In this document: positions 32,310 through 41,443 of the stretch, piece by piece
How the letters are laid out: each line of letters opens with the position of its first letter
Numbering within the stretch: position 1 is the stretch's first letter
Source: Pelomonas sp. Root1444
Lineage (GTDB): Bacteria; Pseudomonadota; Gammaproteobacteria; Burkholderiales; Burkholderiaceae_C
Length of the DNA stretch: 64,000 nt
Assembly: GCF_001426885.1 (NCBI RefSeq)
Contig: NZ_LMFP01000028.1
Span: forward strand, 457,811 to 521,810
Direction: 5' to 3'
The notes under the pieces: generated by a model
Seen by the model: only the letters and a program-made list of their open reading frames with translations
Told to the model about the DNA's origin: nothing
Databases searched by the model: none
Position numbers and translations under genes: made by a program

Positions 32310-33050
32310 TTATCGACTGCGCTGCCTGAGCACCTCGTACAGGCACACCCCCGAGGCCACCGACACGTTCAGGCTCTCGACGGCGCCGGCCATCGGGATG
32401 CGCACCAGTTCGTCGCAGGTCTTCGCCGTCAGCTGGCGCATGCCCTCGCCTTCGGCGCCCAGCACGAAGGCAATCGGGCGCTTCAGGTCGAGGTCGTAGA
32501 TCGAGCGCTCCGCCTGGTCGGACGTGCCGACGACCCAGATGTCGCGCTCCTTCAGCTCATTCAAGGTCCGTGCCAGGTTGGTGACCATCAGGTAGGGCAC
32601 GGTCTCGGCCGCGCCGCTGGCGACCTTGGCGACCGTGGCGTTCAGGCCCACCGCGCGGTCCTTGGGCGCGACGACGGCATGCGCACCGGCGCCATCGGCC
32701 ACGCGCAGGCAGGCGCCGAGATTGTGCGGGTCGGTCACGCCGTCGAGCACCAGCACCAGGGGCGGGCCCTCCACGGCATCCAGCACGTCGTCCAGCGAGT
32801 GCGGCTGGGCGATGGCCGCCACGCGCGCGACGACACCTTGATGCCGCGGGCTGCCGGCCAGCTGGGTCAACCGCTCGTCGCTGCTCTCCACCAGCTTGGC
32901 GCCGGCCTCCTTGGCACGCTCGACGAAGCTGCGCATGCGCTGGTCGCGCCGGGATGGGTCGAAATGCACCTCGGCGACCGAGGCGGGATGGGTCTTGAGG
33001 CGGACGGTGACGGCGTGGAAGCCGAACAGGACGGACTTGGGGGAACTCAT
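32310..33050 (-). CDS. rlmB: 23S rRNA (guanosine-2'-O-)-methyltransferase RlmB
   Basis: This 246-residue SpoU-family enzyme starts [19 protein letters not shown]; an ATG three codons earlier (33059) is possible but the MSSPK start matches relatives. The N-terminal L30e-like domain is followed by the knotted SPOUT domain with [18 protein letters not shown] (motif 1), VLGAEGEGM (motif 2) and [15 protein letters not shown] (motif 3). It methylates G2251 (E. coli numbering) in the peptidyl-transferase centre. Its stop is 32 bp from upp. Confidence 0.93.
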   Translation of the reverse strand: MSSPKSVLFGFHAVTVRLKTHPASVAEVHFDPSRRDQRMRSFVERAKEAGAKLVESSDERLTQLAGSPRHQGVVARVAAIAQPHSLDDVLDAVEGPPLVLVLDGVTDPHNLGACLRVADGAGAHAVVAPKDRAVGLNATVAKVASGAAETVPYLMVTNLARTLNELKERDIWVVGTSDQAERSIYDLDLKRPIAFVLGAEGEGMRQLTAKTCDELVRIPMAGAVESLNVSVASGVCLYEVLRQRSR

Positions 33051-33074
33051 GGCCGCCATTGTCGGCGCATCGCT

Positions 33075-33866
33075 TCAACGGCCGGCTTGCGCGCGCGCGT
33101 TCTCCATGACGTTGACCATCGTGTCGGTCCAAAGCCGCGCCTTGTTCTTCGCCAGGTGGTCCAGCAGCGCGTCGTGCGCCTCACGGCTCACGCTCAGGTG
33201 CTCGGCGCCCACGCCGTGGAACAGCAGATGCACCATCGCGCGCTGGGTGGCCGCCTTCTCGACCAGGGCAATCAGCTGCTCGCCCGTCCAGCCTTCGACG
33301 AAGTACACCGGCACGGCATAGGGGTCGAGCGCGGCCACGTCGGTGACCATCGCCGGATTGGCCGCCCGGTAGGCGACGAAGTGCGGCCGCAGCGCCGTCA
33401 CGAAGTCCTGGCCGCCGGCCTTCAGGTCCAGGCAGGGGGGCGTGAAGGTGCGCCGGGTCTTGCCGTCCAGGCTCTGCAGCCAGGTGTTGGCCGCAATGAC
33501 CTGCTCCTGCACCTGGGCCGGCGTCTGGCGCTCCAGGTCGCGGTGCGGCAGCACCCATTCGCGCCCCGGGCCCTTGGCCGAGCAGCCATGGAAGAGGCTG
33601 TGGTTGCCCAGCTCATGCCCCGCGGCGGCGGCGGCCTTCCATTCGTGCTGGCGGGCCGGCAGCGTCGGGCCGTTGATGGGGATGTAGAAGCTCGCGCGCA
33701 GGCCGCGCTGGTTGAGTGCCGGGATGGCGTGGTCGAGCTGGCTGTCCAGTGCGTCGTCGTAGCCCAGCGTGACAGCCGCCTGCGCGCCGTTGGGCCAGAC
33801 GAAGGGCGCTGCGTGCGCCGCCAGCGAGACAACCAGGCCGAGCACGGCCACGAGCATTTTTTTCAT
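33075..33866 (-). CDS. Secreted polysaccharide deacetylase (NodB-type)
   Basis: This 263-residue protein starts MKKMLVAVLGLVVSLAAHA with a clear signal peptide; a GTG one codon earlier is less likely. The CE4 motifs are VTLGYDDALDSQLDHA (Asp-Asp) and HELGNHSLFHGC (the two His of the metal site). It should remove acetyl groups from a cell-wall or extracellular polysaccharide in the periplasm. It ends 24 bp from rlmB and starts 9 bp after the DUF1624 gene, forming a three-gene unit with that gene and the DUF4124-like gene. The specific glycan is unknown. Confidence 0.86.
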   Translation of the reverse strand: MKKMLVAVLGLVVSLAAHAAPFVWPNGAQAAVTLGYDDALDSQLDHAIPALNQRGLRASFYIPINGPTLPARQHEWKAAAAAGHELGNHSLFHGCSAKGPGREWVLPHRDLERQTPAQVQEQVIAANTWLQSLDGKTRRTFTPPCLDLKAGGQDFVTALRPHFVAYRAANPAMVTDVAALDPYAVPVYFVEGWTGEQLIALVEKAATQRAMVHLLFHGVGAEHLSVSREAHDALLDHLAKNKARLWTDTMVNVMENARAQAGR

Positions 33867-33875
33867 CACATGCCT

Positions 33876-34589
33876 TCAACGCAAGGATTGAACCGCCACC
33901 AGCGTGCCGATCAGCACCGGCTGGTGGACCATGTAGAAACTCAGCGACCAGCGCCCCAGCACGGCCAGCGGGCGCGGTGCGCCGCCCTGCCAGAGCCGCG
34001 GCCACGCACGCGTCGTGACGAAGCCCAGCAGCATGGCGCCCAGCCAGGGCAGCACGGGCACGTAGTCTTCGGTGACGGGCTTGTGCGTGACCAGGCCGAC
34101 CCAGTTGGTCCAGTGCGTGTCGAACAGCGGGTGCTGCACCAGCTGCGGCGCGGCAATCGCCAGCACTGCCAGCAACAGCAGCACGCCATTCGGCAGCCGC
34201 GCCAGGCCCAGGCGCAGCAGCAACAACATCACCGCGATGCCGTGCAGCACACCGAAGCTGATCCAGCTGTCGGGGAACATGAACCAGGAACCGGCCGACA
34301 CCAGCAGCGCACAGCCGGCCACCTGGGCCCAGCGCCGCCAGAATCGGCCCGCGCCCTGCCCGCCCATGACCGCCAGCGCCTGGCCGGCACCGGCGCAGAA
34401 CAGAAAGAGGCTGACGATGCAGGTGCGCTGCCAGGTCCAGACCGGGTCGCGGTAGAAGTCCTGGCGGATCCAGCCGAAGTGGTTCAGGTCGAACCCGAAA
34501 TGGAAGGCCGCCATCCAGACGATGGCCAGGCCACGCAGTGCGTCGAGGCGGTCGGAACGTTGCAGCGTGTCGGCGGCGGCCGCGGGCAT
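33876..34589 (-). CDS. DUF1624/HGSNAT-like membrane protein (putative acyltransferase)
   Basis: This 237-residue membrane protein starts MPAAAADTLQRSDRLDALRG. The DUF1624 signature is DRLDALRGLAIVWMAAFHFGFDL, including the His used for acyl transfer in heparan-glucosaminide acetyltransferases, and ISFGVLHGIAVMLLL. Six to seven hydrophobic helices can be counted (for example WISFGVLHGIAVMLLLLRLGL). The gene sits between a deacetylase and a DUF4124 protein, so the pair may add and remove acetyl groups on an envelope glycan (inference). Confidence 0.82.
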   Translation of the reverse strand: MPAAAADTLQRSDRLDALRGLAIVWMAAFHFGFDLNHFGWIRQDFYRDPVWTWQRTCIVSLFLFCAGAGQALAVMGGQGAGRFWRRWAQVAGCALLVSAGSWFMFPDSWISFGVLHGIAVMLLLLRLGLARLPNGVLLLLAVLAIAAPQLVQHPLFDTHWTNWVGLVTHKPVTEDYVPVLPWLGAMLLGFVTTRAWPRLWQGGAPRPLAVLGRWSLSFYMVHQPVLIGTLVAVQSLR

Positions 34590-34595
34590 GGCGCG

Positions 34596-35243
34596 TCAGG
34601 GAGTCGGCGAAGAGGCCGCATTCTGGCCCCTGGGGTTGCCGCGCTGCACGAAGCCCTGCGGCAGTAGCTGCTGCTGCTGACGCTGGCGCAGCCGCTCCTC
34701 CGCGATGCGCCGCCGGGCGATGCGGTCGCCCTCGTCGGGATCGGCGGCGCTGTGCATGGCCTCGGCGCGCAGCCGGGCGTCGCGGCGGTCACGATCGCCG
34801 GTGTTGGTCTGCCGCGCCTGCGCCTGGCGGCTGATGGCCCAGTCGGCGTCGGTGTAGCGGCCCTGTCCCTTGCGGCACTGCCAGGCGCGGCGCACCTCGT
34901 CCTGCAGGAACTGCCGCTCCTCGTCGCCCAGCGTCGTCGAGTTGCCGCGTGTCTCCATGCCGCGGATCTCATCGTCGCCCGGGCAGACGTTGCCCACCGG
35001 CGCCTGCGCTGGCGCATCCACTGCGGACGCCGCCGACGCGCCGAGCGCAGCGCGCACCGTTTCGGGCTTGATGCCGTCCACCACGTTGGGCTGCAAGCTG
35101 CGCTCGGACACCGGTTGCCCGCTGCCCGGGCAGGGCTTGTCGCTGAAGCGCACCCGGCCCTCCGTCTCGCATTTCCAGACCTGCTGCGCCCAGGCGCTGG
35201 ACAGCGCCAGGCACAGTCCCAGGCTCAAACCCACATGCTTCAT
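34596..35243 (-). CDS. Periplasmic DUF4124-domain protein
   Basis: This 215-residue protein starts MKHVGLSLGLCLALSSAWA, a Sec signal peptide. QVWKCETEGRVRFSDKPCPG is the DUF4124 pattern, with two Cys that may form a disulfide. The C-terminal half is a charged, Arg/Gln-rich helical region ending in a low-complexity stretch (RQRQQQQLLPQGF). The function of DUF4124 proteins is unknown; many are periplasmic and often sit next to envelope enzymes. It is the first gene of the unit with the DUF1624 and deacetylase genes (6 bp gap) and divergent from the HtrA-like protease gene. Confidence 0.8.
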   Translation of the reverse strand: MKHVGLSLGLCLALSSAWAQQVWKCETEGRVRFSDKPCPGSGQPVSERSLQPNVVDGIKPETVRAALGASAASAVDAPAQAPVGNVCPGDDEIRGMETRGNSTTLGDEERQFLQDEVRRAWQCRKGQGRYTDADWAISRQAQARQTNTGDRDRRDARLRAEAMHSAADPDEGDRIARRRIAEERLRQRQQQQLLPQGFVQRGNPRGQNAASSPTP

Positions 35244-35302
35244 TGCCGGCCTCCGCTCTCCACTGAAAATGCGGCCCATCCGAAACCGCTGCTTGCTCCA
35301 CC

Positions 35303-36394
35303 ATGTCCAAGCGACTGCTCACCCTGACACTCCTCGCATTGTTCAGCACCGGCTGCGTCTGTGCCCAGACCAAGGCCCAAGACAAGGCTGCGCAGCCCCG
35401 CGCCGTCAGCGCCCGCGGCGCGCTGGACGCCGAGGAGATGAACAACATCGGTGTCTTCAAACGCGTCAGCCCGTCGGTGGTGCACATCACGACGCTGGCC
35501 GTGCAAAGAGATTTCTTCTCGCTGCGCACCAGCGAGCAGCCCAGCGGCACCGGCACCGGCTTCGTCTGGGACGACGCCGGCCACATCGTCACCAACTTCC
35601 ACGTCATCCAGGGCGCCGACCGCGCCACCGTCACGCTGAACGACCAGAGCAGCTACCCGGCCAAGCTGGTCGGCGCCTTCCCCGACCGCGACATCGCCGT
35701 GCTGCGCATCGAGGCGCCGCGCGACAAGATGCCGGCGATCTCGGTGGGCACCAGCCGCGAGCTGCAGGTGGGCCAGAAGGTCTACGCCATCGGCAACCCC
35801 TTCGGCCTGGACCAGACGTTGACGACCGGCATCGTCTCGGCACTGAACCGCGAGATCGAGTCGGTCACGCGGCGCACGATCAAGGGCGCGATCCAGACCG
35901 ACGCGGCGATCAACCCCGGCAACTCGGGCGGGCCGCTGCTGGATTCGGCGGGGCGGCTGATCGGTGTCAACACGGCGATCTACAGCCCGAGCGGCGGCAG
36001 CGCGGGCATCGGCTTTGCGATTCCCGTCGACGAGGTCAACCGCATCGTGCCGCGGCTGATCCGCGACGGCCGCTTCATCCGGCCGGCGCTGGGCGTGACG
36101 TCGGGGCCTGAGAACCTCGCCAAGGCGCTGGGCGCGCCCAAGGGCGTGCTGCTGGTCAACGTAGCGGACGGCAGCCCCGCCGCCGCGGCCGGCTTGAAAC
36201 CCTTCGGCCGCGATCGCAGCGGGCGCATCGTGCAGGGGGACGTCATCACCGCCGTCGACGGCGTCGCTGTGGCGGACCTGGACGACATGCTGTCGCTGCT
36301 GGAGACGCGGCAGATCGGGGAGAAGGTGACGTTAACGGTCTGGCGGGCGGGGCAGACGAGGAAGGTGGCGGCGACTTTGGGGAGTTCCGACTAA
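35303..36394 (+). CDS. Periplasmic HtrA/DegP-like serine protease with one PDZ domain
   Basis: This 363-residue protein starts MSKRLLTLTLLALFSTGCV, a signal peptide with a loose lipobox (STGC). The S1C triad is His100 (TNFHVIQG), Asp130 (DRDIAVLRI) and Ser208 (NPGNSGGPLL). One PDZ domain occupies residues 255-360 (GRIVQGDVITAVDGVAVADL). DegS and DegP relatives degrade or refold misfolded envelope proteins. One PDZ and about 360 residues match the DegS/short HtrA class. It is divergent from the DUF4124 operon and has its own 59-bp promoter gap. Confidence 0.9.
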   Translation: MSKRLLTLTLLALFSTGCVCAQTKAQDKAAQPRAVSARGALDAEEMNNIGVFKRVSPSVVHITTLAVQRDFFSLRTSEQPSGTGTGFVWDDAGHIVTNFHVIQGADRATVTLNDQSSYPAKLVGAFPDRDIAVLRIEAPRDKMPAISVGTSRELQVGQKVYAIGNPFGLDQTLTTGIVSALNREIESVTRRTIKGAIQTDAAINPGNSGGPLLDSAGRLIGVNTAIYSPSGGSAGIGFAIPVDEVNRIVPRLIRDGRFIRPALGVTSGPENLAKALGAPKGVLLVNVADGSPAAAAGLKPFGRDRSGRIVQGDVITAVDGVAVADLDDMLSLLETRQIGEKVTLTVWRAGQTRKVAATLGSSD

Positions 36395-36452
36395 GAATCC
36401 GGCCCAGGACCGAATCCCTCGGCCTGCCTCCGCCCACCTGCCAACCACACCC

Positions 36453-36785
36453 ATGAAGATCGTTTCGCTGCGGCTCGCTGTGTTTGCCGCAACAGCAACC
36501 CTTCAGGGTTGCACTGCAATTGCGCCCCCGCAGCCTGTCGACATCGACCGCTGCCCCGCTTTCATTGGCGCAGCCCGATTGGGAGAGGGCGGTGAGCTGT
36601 TGCTCATGCTCAGAGCGGAAACCGAGGACGGCGCGGTGGGTCATGCGTTGATCGTCATTCCACGCTCTGACCCGAGATATGGGCAACACATCCAGCACAT
36701 CGGGGGGCTTCGCCAGGGCGAAGAAAAGCTCGTGCCCTCTTGGGGCTGCAAGGCCGATCGGGCAAGCACCCAGCCCGTAAAGTAG
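36453..36785 (+). CDS. Small hypothetical lipoprotein
   Basis: This 110-residue protein starts [19 protein letters not shown] and has a good lipobox LQGC, so it should be membrane-anchored. The mature part ([55 protein letters not shown]) has four Cys and no recognised domain. The composition is slightly less G+C-rich at third positions than the flanking genes. It lies 58 bp after the protease gene and 61 bp before the YebC gene. Confidence 0.65.
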   Translation: MKIVSLRLAVFAATATLQGCTAIAPPQPVDIDRCPAFIGAARLGEGGELLLMLRAETEDGAVGHALIVIPRSDPRYGQHIQHIGGLRQGEEKLVPSWGCKADRASTQPVK

Positions 36786-36846
36786 TGCCCCTGCCCAGGA
36801 CGCCACATCCGCGCTGGGCTCACTCGACAAAACAGGACGACACCCC

Positions 36847-37560
36847 ATGGGCGCGCAATGGAAAGCCAAGCACAAAGACATCGCCGCCAATGCCAAGGGC
36901 CGGCTGTTTGGCAAGCTGGCCAAGGACATCATGATTGCCGCGCGCGGCGGCGCTGACCCCAAGGACAACGCGAAGCTGCGGCTGGTGGTGGAGCAGGCGC
37001 GCAAGGTGTCCATGCCCAAGGAGACGCTGGACCGCGCCATCAAGAAGGGTGCCGGGCTGACCGGCGAGACCGTGCACTTCGAGCAGGTCATCTACGAAGG
37101 CTTTGCGCCGCACCGCGTGCCGGTGATGGTGGAGGTGCTGACGGACAACGTGAACCGCGCCGCGTCGGACATGCGCGTGCTGTTCCGCAAGGGGCAGCAA
37201 GGCACGCCGGGCTCGGTGAGCTGGGACTTCGACCACCTCGGCCTGATCGAAGCCGAGGCCGCGACGCCCGGCGCCGATGCCGACACCGCCGCCATCGAGG
37301 CCGGCGCGCAGGACCTGCTGCCAGCGGATGAGGACGGCGTCACCGTCTTCCTGACCGACCCGACCGACCTCGACCTCGTCAGCCGTGCCCTGCCCGCGCA
37401 AGGCTTCACCGTGCTGAGCGCCAAGCTGGGCTACCGGCCCAAGAATCCCATCGACCCGGCGAGCCTCAGCGCCGAGCAGCTGGAAGAGGTGGAGAGCTTT
37501 CTCACCGCGCTGGACGACAACGAAGACGTGCAGCAGGTGTACGCCGGCTTGGCCGGGTAG
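36847..37560 (+). CDS. YebC/PmpR family regulatory protein
   Basis: This 237-residue protein starts [19 protein letters not shown]. Family segments are [36 protein letters not shown] and [20 protein letters not shown]. The family was first described as transcriptional regulators; recent work links members to relief of ribosome stalling. The first residues [10 protein letters not shown] distinguish it from the MAGHSKW group, i.e. a YeeN-like subgroup. No operon partner is obvious. Confidence 0.9.
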   Translation: MGAQWKAKHKDIAANAKGRLFGKLAKDIMIAARGGADPKDNAKLRLVVEQARKVSMPKETLDRAIKKGAGLTGETVHFEQVIYEGFAPHRVPVMVEVLTDNVNRAASDMRVLFRKGQQGTPGSVSWDFDHLGLIEAEAATPGADADTAAIEAGAQDLLPADEDGVTVFLTDPTDLDLVSRALPAQGFTVLSAKLGYRPKNPIDPASLSAEQLEEVESFLTALDDNEDVQQVYAGLAG

Positions 37561-37565
37561 GCCGG

Positions 37566-38486
37566 TCAGCCGGGGTTGGCGGCTGCTTCGATCAGCCAGC
37601 GCTCGAAGGCCTTCACCGCCTGCCGCGACCTGGCCGCCGGGTCGACGATGAGCCGGTAGGCGCGCGCGGACTCGATGCCGGCGTCGAAGGGCGTGACGAG
37701 CTGGCCGCTGGCCAGCAGCGCGTCCACCAGCGGGCGCCGCCCCAAGGCCACGCCCTGGCCCGCCACGGCGGCGGCAATGGCCTCCGAATAGCTCGAAAAG
37801 CTCAGCCGCGCCGCCGGCCGCAGGTCGCTCAGCCCCCAGGCGCTGAGCCACGGCTCCCACTCGGCGGGCATGCCGGCGCTGTCGCCGTCCATGGCCAAGT
37901 GCAGCAGTGTGTGGCGCGCCAGGTCGGGCGGCTCGCGCAGCGGCAGGTCCAGCTCGCCAACCAGGCGCGGGCTGCAGACGGGCAGCATGGATTCAGCAAA
38001 CAGCTGCCGGCCCTGCGCCGCGCCGACGGGGCTGTAGCGGATGGCGAGGTCGAAGCCCTCGCTGGCAAGGTTGCGGTTGCCCAGGCCCGCGTCCAGGCGC
38101 ACGTCGATGCCCGGATTGGCGCGTGTGAAGGCCGTCAGCCGCGGGATCAGCCACAGCGAGGCGAAGCCGGGCGTCGTCGTCAACGCCAGCACCTGGCGCT
38201 GATGCGGCTCGCGCACCGTGCGCACGGCCACGCGCAGCGTGTTCAGCGCAGCCGCGCAGGCCGAATACAGCCGCTGGCCATCCTCCGTGAGCGCCAGCGC
38301 GCGGTGACGGCGCTCGAACAGCGTGACGCCCAGCTCCTCCTCCAGCGCACGCATCTGCCGGCTCATGGCCGACTGGGTGACGAAGCGCTCCGCGGCCGCC
38401 TGCGTGAAGCTCAGGTGCCGCGCTGCGGCCTCGAAGGCAGCCAGCAACTGCAGCGGCGGAAGTCGGTCGAAGGGTTTGGTTGACAT
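37566..38486 (-). CDS. LysR-family transcriptional regulator (GcvA-like)
   Basis: This 306-residue protein starts MSTKPFDRLPPLQLLAAFE. The winged HTH is AAARHLSFTQAAAERFVTQS with the LEEELGVTLFERRHRALALT hallmark, and the C-terminal effector domain is in two lobes (ALTTTPGFASLWLIPRLTAF). GcvA-like members often control single neighbouring genes. It is divergent from the DUF2917/GNAT pair with a 132-bp shared control region, so these genes are the probable targets. Confidence 0.88.
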   Translation of the reverse strand: MSTKPFDRLPPLQLLAAFEAAARHLSFTQAAAERFVTQSAMSRQMRALEEELGVTLFERRHRALALTEDGQRLYSACAAALNTLRVAVRTVREPHQRQVLALTTTPGFASLWLIPRLTAFTRANPGIDVRLDAGLGNRNLASEGFDLAIRYSPVGAAQGRQLFAESMLPVCSPRLVGELDLPLREPPDLARHTLLHLAMDGDSAGMPAEWEPWLSAWGLSDLRPAARLSFSSYSEAIAAAVAGQGVALGRRPLVDALLASGQLVTPFDAGIESARAYRLIVDPAARSRQAVKAFERWLIEAAANPG

Positions 38487-38618
38487 GCGCTGGCGGAATG
38501 CGAAGCCTTCCGAATGATCGTTTGTCGGCTCGCGACCGAAGCGCCACTATCCGCGCCAGACGGCCCCAACGCAAGCATGCCAACCCGGCATGCCACCCTG
38601 GCCCGACAGGAGCACACC

Positions 38619-38867
38619 ATGCTGACCGCCACTGCCCACACCCGCATGCTGCTGCAACGGGGCCAGACCTCGCGCCTGGCCGGCGCGCGTGCAACCCACC
38701 TGTCCAGCGCCAGCGGCACGCTATGGGTCACCATCGACCACGACGCGCGGGACATCATCCTGGAGCCGGGCCAGGGTTTCACCGTACGCAGCAGCGAGGC
38801 GGTCACGGTCAGTGCGCTGAGCGGCCCCGCCGTGCTGGACCTGAGACCCGTTGAGGCCCGCGCATGA
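38619..38867 (+). CDS. DUF2917 protein
   Basis: This 82-residue protein starts MLTATAHTRMLLQRGQTSR with a GGAG nine bases upstream (acaggagcac). DUF2917 pattern: LSSASGTLWVTIDHDARDIIL and EPGQGFTVRSSEAVTV, a small cupin-like beta fold. The function is unknown. It is commonly found next to GcvA-like LysR genes in Burkholderiales, as here. Its stop overlaps the GNAT start by ATGA. Confidence 0.82.
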   Translation: MLTATAHTRMLLQRGQTSRLAGARATHLSSASGTLWVTIDHDARDIILEPGQGFTVRSSEAVTVSALSGPAVLDLRPVEARA

Positions 38868-39418
38868 ACCGGCTGCTCGCCCCGCAGACCGCCGCTCCCG
38901 ACGCTGCGCTCGACAGCGAGCGCTGGGCCCTGGCCGGCGGCCGCATCGCCCACCTGCGCCAGCTGCGCCCCGGCGACGTCGGCGCCGAGAAGGCCTTCTT
39001 CAACGGGCTGTCGCTGGATTCGCGCCATCAGCGCTTCCACTTCGGCCTGCGCGAGCTGAGCCCGGCGCTGCTGAAGCTGCTGACCGATGTCGACCAGCGG
39101 CTGCACCGCGCCTGGGTGGTCGAGGCCGAAGCGCCGGGCCGGCCGGTCGTTGCCGACGCGCGCTATGTGCGCGACCCGGCCGAGCCGGCAACGGCCGAAT
39201 TCGCGCTCGCCGTCGCCGACGACTGGCAGGGCCGCGGGCTGGGGCGCCGGCTCGTCGCCCATCTCGCCAGGGAGGCGCGACGCCAGGGCGTGCAGCGGCT
39301 GTACGGCGAGGTGCTGGCGGAGAACCGCCGCATGCTGGCGCTGATGCGCGAGTTGGGCGCGAGGCTGCAGGCGCATCCCGACGGCCCGCAGCTGGTGCGT
39401 GCGGTGCTGACCCTCTGA
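38864..39418 (+). CDS. GNAT-family N-acetyltransferase
   Basis: This 184-residue protein starts MNRLLAPQTAAPDAALDSE. The GNAT motif A appears as ADDWQGRGLGRRLVAHLA (Q/R-x-x-G-x-G/A), with VLAENRRMLALMRELGARLQ as motif B. The N-terminal part (HLRQLRPGDVGAEKAFFNGL and SLDSRHQRFHFG) resembles the acetyltransferase domain of protein-lysine acetyltransferases such as those fused to ADP-forming acyl-CoA synthetases. The acceptor is unknown. It is cotranslated with the DUF2917 gene. Confidence 0.82.
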   Translation: MNRLLAPQTAAPDAALDSERWALAGGRIAHLRQLRPGDVGAEKAFFNGLSLDSRHQRFHFGLRELSPALLKLLTDVDQRLHRAWVVEAEAPGRPVVADARYVRDPAEPATAEFALAVADDWQGRGLGRRLVAHLAREARRQGVQRLYGEVLAENRRMLALMRELGARLQAHPDGPQLVRAVLTL

Positions 39419-39458
39419 GCCCCCGGGGCGCTGCGCCGGCCCGGGCGATCATGCGGGC

Positions 39459-40325
39459 ATGCGACGACTCCTCTTCACCGGCCTTGCGCTCGCCGCCGGC
39501 ACGCTGCTGCTGAGCCTGGCAGCCGGCGAACTGCTGACGCGGCCGGCGCACGCACGCATCGGCCCGCCGCCTGCCGGTCTTCAAGCCGAGGTCGTGCACA
39601 TGGCCTACGGCGACGGCCGGCAGGTCAGCGGCTGGTTCCTGCCCGGCCGCGCCGGCGAAGGCGCCGTGCTGCTGTTGCACGGCGTGCGTGGCAACCGGCT
39701 GCAGATGCTGGCGCGCGCCCGCTGGCTGCAGCAGGAGGGCATCGCCAGCCTGCTGGTGGACCTGCCCTCGCATGGCGAAAGCAGCGGTGACCGCATCACC
39801 TTCGGCCGTCGCGAGGCGCCGGGTGCGCAGGCGGCGTTGGCCTGGCTGCGCGCACGGCTGCCGGGCGAGAAGATCGGCGCCATCGGCGTGTCGCTCGGCG
39901 GCGCAGCACTGCTGGTTGCCGACCGCCAGCCGGAGCTGGATGCGCTGGTGCTGGAGTCCGTCTACCCGACCATCACCGACGCCGTGCAGGACCGCCTCGC
40001 CATGCGGCTGGGCGGCGCGGGCGTGTGGGTGGCGCCGCTGCTGCTGATGCAGATCCCGCTGCGGCTGGAGTTCGGCGTGCAGGACCTGCGTCCCATCGCC
40101 GCCATGCCGGGCGTGCGTGCCCCGCTGCTGGTGGCCTCCGGCACCGAGGACCTGCACACCCGCTGGCCGGAGACCGAGCAGCTTTTCGCCGCCGCGCCCG
40201 AACCCAAGGCCTTGTGGGCGGTGCAGGGCGCCGCGCACGTGGACCTGCACGACTACGACACCGCCGCGTACCGGGCACGCCTCCTGCCCTGGCTGCAATC
40301 ACATCTGCGCAAGCCCCCGGGCTGA
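39459..40325 (+). CDS. Alpha/beta hydrolase
   Basis: This 288-residue protein starts [19 protein letters not shown], a signal anchor or signal peptide. The hydrolase fold shows [13 protein letters not shown] (oxyanion region), [10 protein letters not shown] and the nucleophile [10 protein letters not shown]; the acid and His follow in [10 protein letters not shown] and [10 protein letters not shown]. The substrate is unknown; relatives are esterases or dipeptidyl-peptidase-like proteins of the YfhR type. It is separated by 40 bp from the GNAT gene and 32 bp from the LLM oxidoreductase gene. Confidence 0.82.
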   Translation: MRRLLFTGLALAAGTLLLSLAAGELLTRPAHARIGPPPAGLQAEVVHMAYGDGRQVSGWFLPGRAGEGAVLLLHGVRGNRLQMLARARWLQQEGIASLLVDLPSHGESSGDRITFGRREAPGAQAALAWLRARLPGEKIGAIGVSLGGAALLVADRQPELDALVLESVYPTITDAVQDRLAMRLGGAGVWVAPLLLMQIPLRLEFGVQDLRPIAAMPGVRAPLLVASGTEDLHTRWPETEQLFAAAPEPKALWAVQGAAHVDLHDYDTAAYRARLLPWLQSHLRKPPG

Positions 40326-40357
40326 CGGGGCCAAGCGCCGGCCGGCAAGATAGCCAC

Positions 40358-41347
40358 ATGACCGCCCTGCCCCCGCTTTCCATCCTCGACCTGGCGCCCG
40401 TCGTCGAAGGCGCCACCACCCGCGAAGCGCTGCTGAACAGCCTGGACCTCGTGCGGCTGGCCGATACGCTGGGCTACACGCGCTACTGGGTCGCCGAACA
40501 CCACAACATGGAGGGCGTGGCCAGCTCGGCCACCGCCGTGCTGATCGGCCAGCTGGCGGCGGCGGCCACGCGCATCCGCGTCGGCGCGGGCGGCATCATG
40601 CTGCCCAACCATGCGCCGCTGACGATTGCCGAGCAGTTCGGCACGCTGGCCGAGCTGTTCCCCGGCCGCATCGACCTGGGCCTGGGCCGCGCGCCCGGCA
40701 CCGACCGCCCGACGATGCGCGCGCTGCGCCGCAGCCTGGAGTCCACGGGCGAAGACGCCTTTCCGAATGACGTGCTGGAGCTGCAGGGCTATCTCGGGCC
40801 GGTGAGCAACGACGCCGCCGTGCGCGCCGTGCCGGGCCAGGGCACCGGGGTGCCCATCTGGCTGCTGGGCTCCAGCCTCTACAGCGCCCAGCTCGCCGCC
40901 TACCTCGGCCTGCCGTTCGCGTTCGCGTCGCACTTCGCGCCGGAGATGCTGATGCAGGCGCTGCAGGTCTACCGCGCCACCTACAAGCCCAGCGCCCGCC
41001 ACCCGAAGCCGCATGCGATGGTGGGGCTGAACGTCGTCGTCGCGCCGACCGACGAAGAGGCGCAATTCCTGTTCACGTCGGCACAGCAGCGCTTCCTCGG
41101 CATGGTGCGTGGCCGGCGCGGCAAGCTGCCCGAGCCGGTGCCCAGCATGGAAGCGCTGTGGTCACCGGCCGAGCGCATGCAGGTGGAGCGCATGCTGAGC
41201 GAGTCCGTCGTGGGCTCGCCGCAGACGGTGCGTGCCGGTTTGGCCGCCACGCGCGAGCGCACGCAGGCGGATGAGTTCATCGTCGCCTGCGCCGTGCACG
41301 ACCATGCGCTGCGGCGGCGCTCCTACGAATTGCTGGCGCGGCTCTGA
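40358..41347 (+). CDS. LLM-class flavin-dependent oxidoreductase (MsnO8/YhbW-like)
   Basis: This 329-residue protein starts [19 protein letters not shown]. Signature segments are [36 protein letters not shown] and [17 protein letters not shown], typical of the bacterial luciferase-like MsnO8 subgroup. These enzymes use FMNH2 supplied by a separate reductase; the substrate is not known. The ATG at 40358 was taken because family similarity starts there. A 96-bp gap separates it from the cyanophycinase gene. Confidence 0.87.
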   Translation: MTALPPLSILDLAPVVEGATTREALLNSLDLVRLADTLGYTRYWVAEHHNMEGVASSATAVLIGQLAAAATRIRVGAGGIMLPNHAPLTIAEQFGTLAELFPGRIDLGLGRAPGTDRPTMRALRRSLESTGEDAFPNDVLELQGYLGPVSNDAAVRAVPGQGTGVPIWLLGSSLYSAQLAAYLGLPFAFASHFAPEMLMQALQVYRATYKPSARHPKPHAMVGLNVVVAPTDEEAQFLFTSAQQRFLGMVRGRRGKLPEPVPSMEALWSPAERMQVERMLSESVVGSPQTVRAGLAATRERTQADEFIVACAVHDHALRRRSYELLARL

Positions 41348-41443
41348 GCCAGCGACGGCGCGACGCCCTCTGCCGGCGCCGTGCCTTGCTTGCTGGCATT
41401 TCGATTGCCATGTCACTGGCTCATCGACCGACATCAGCACGAC

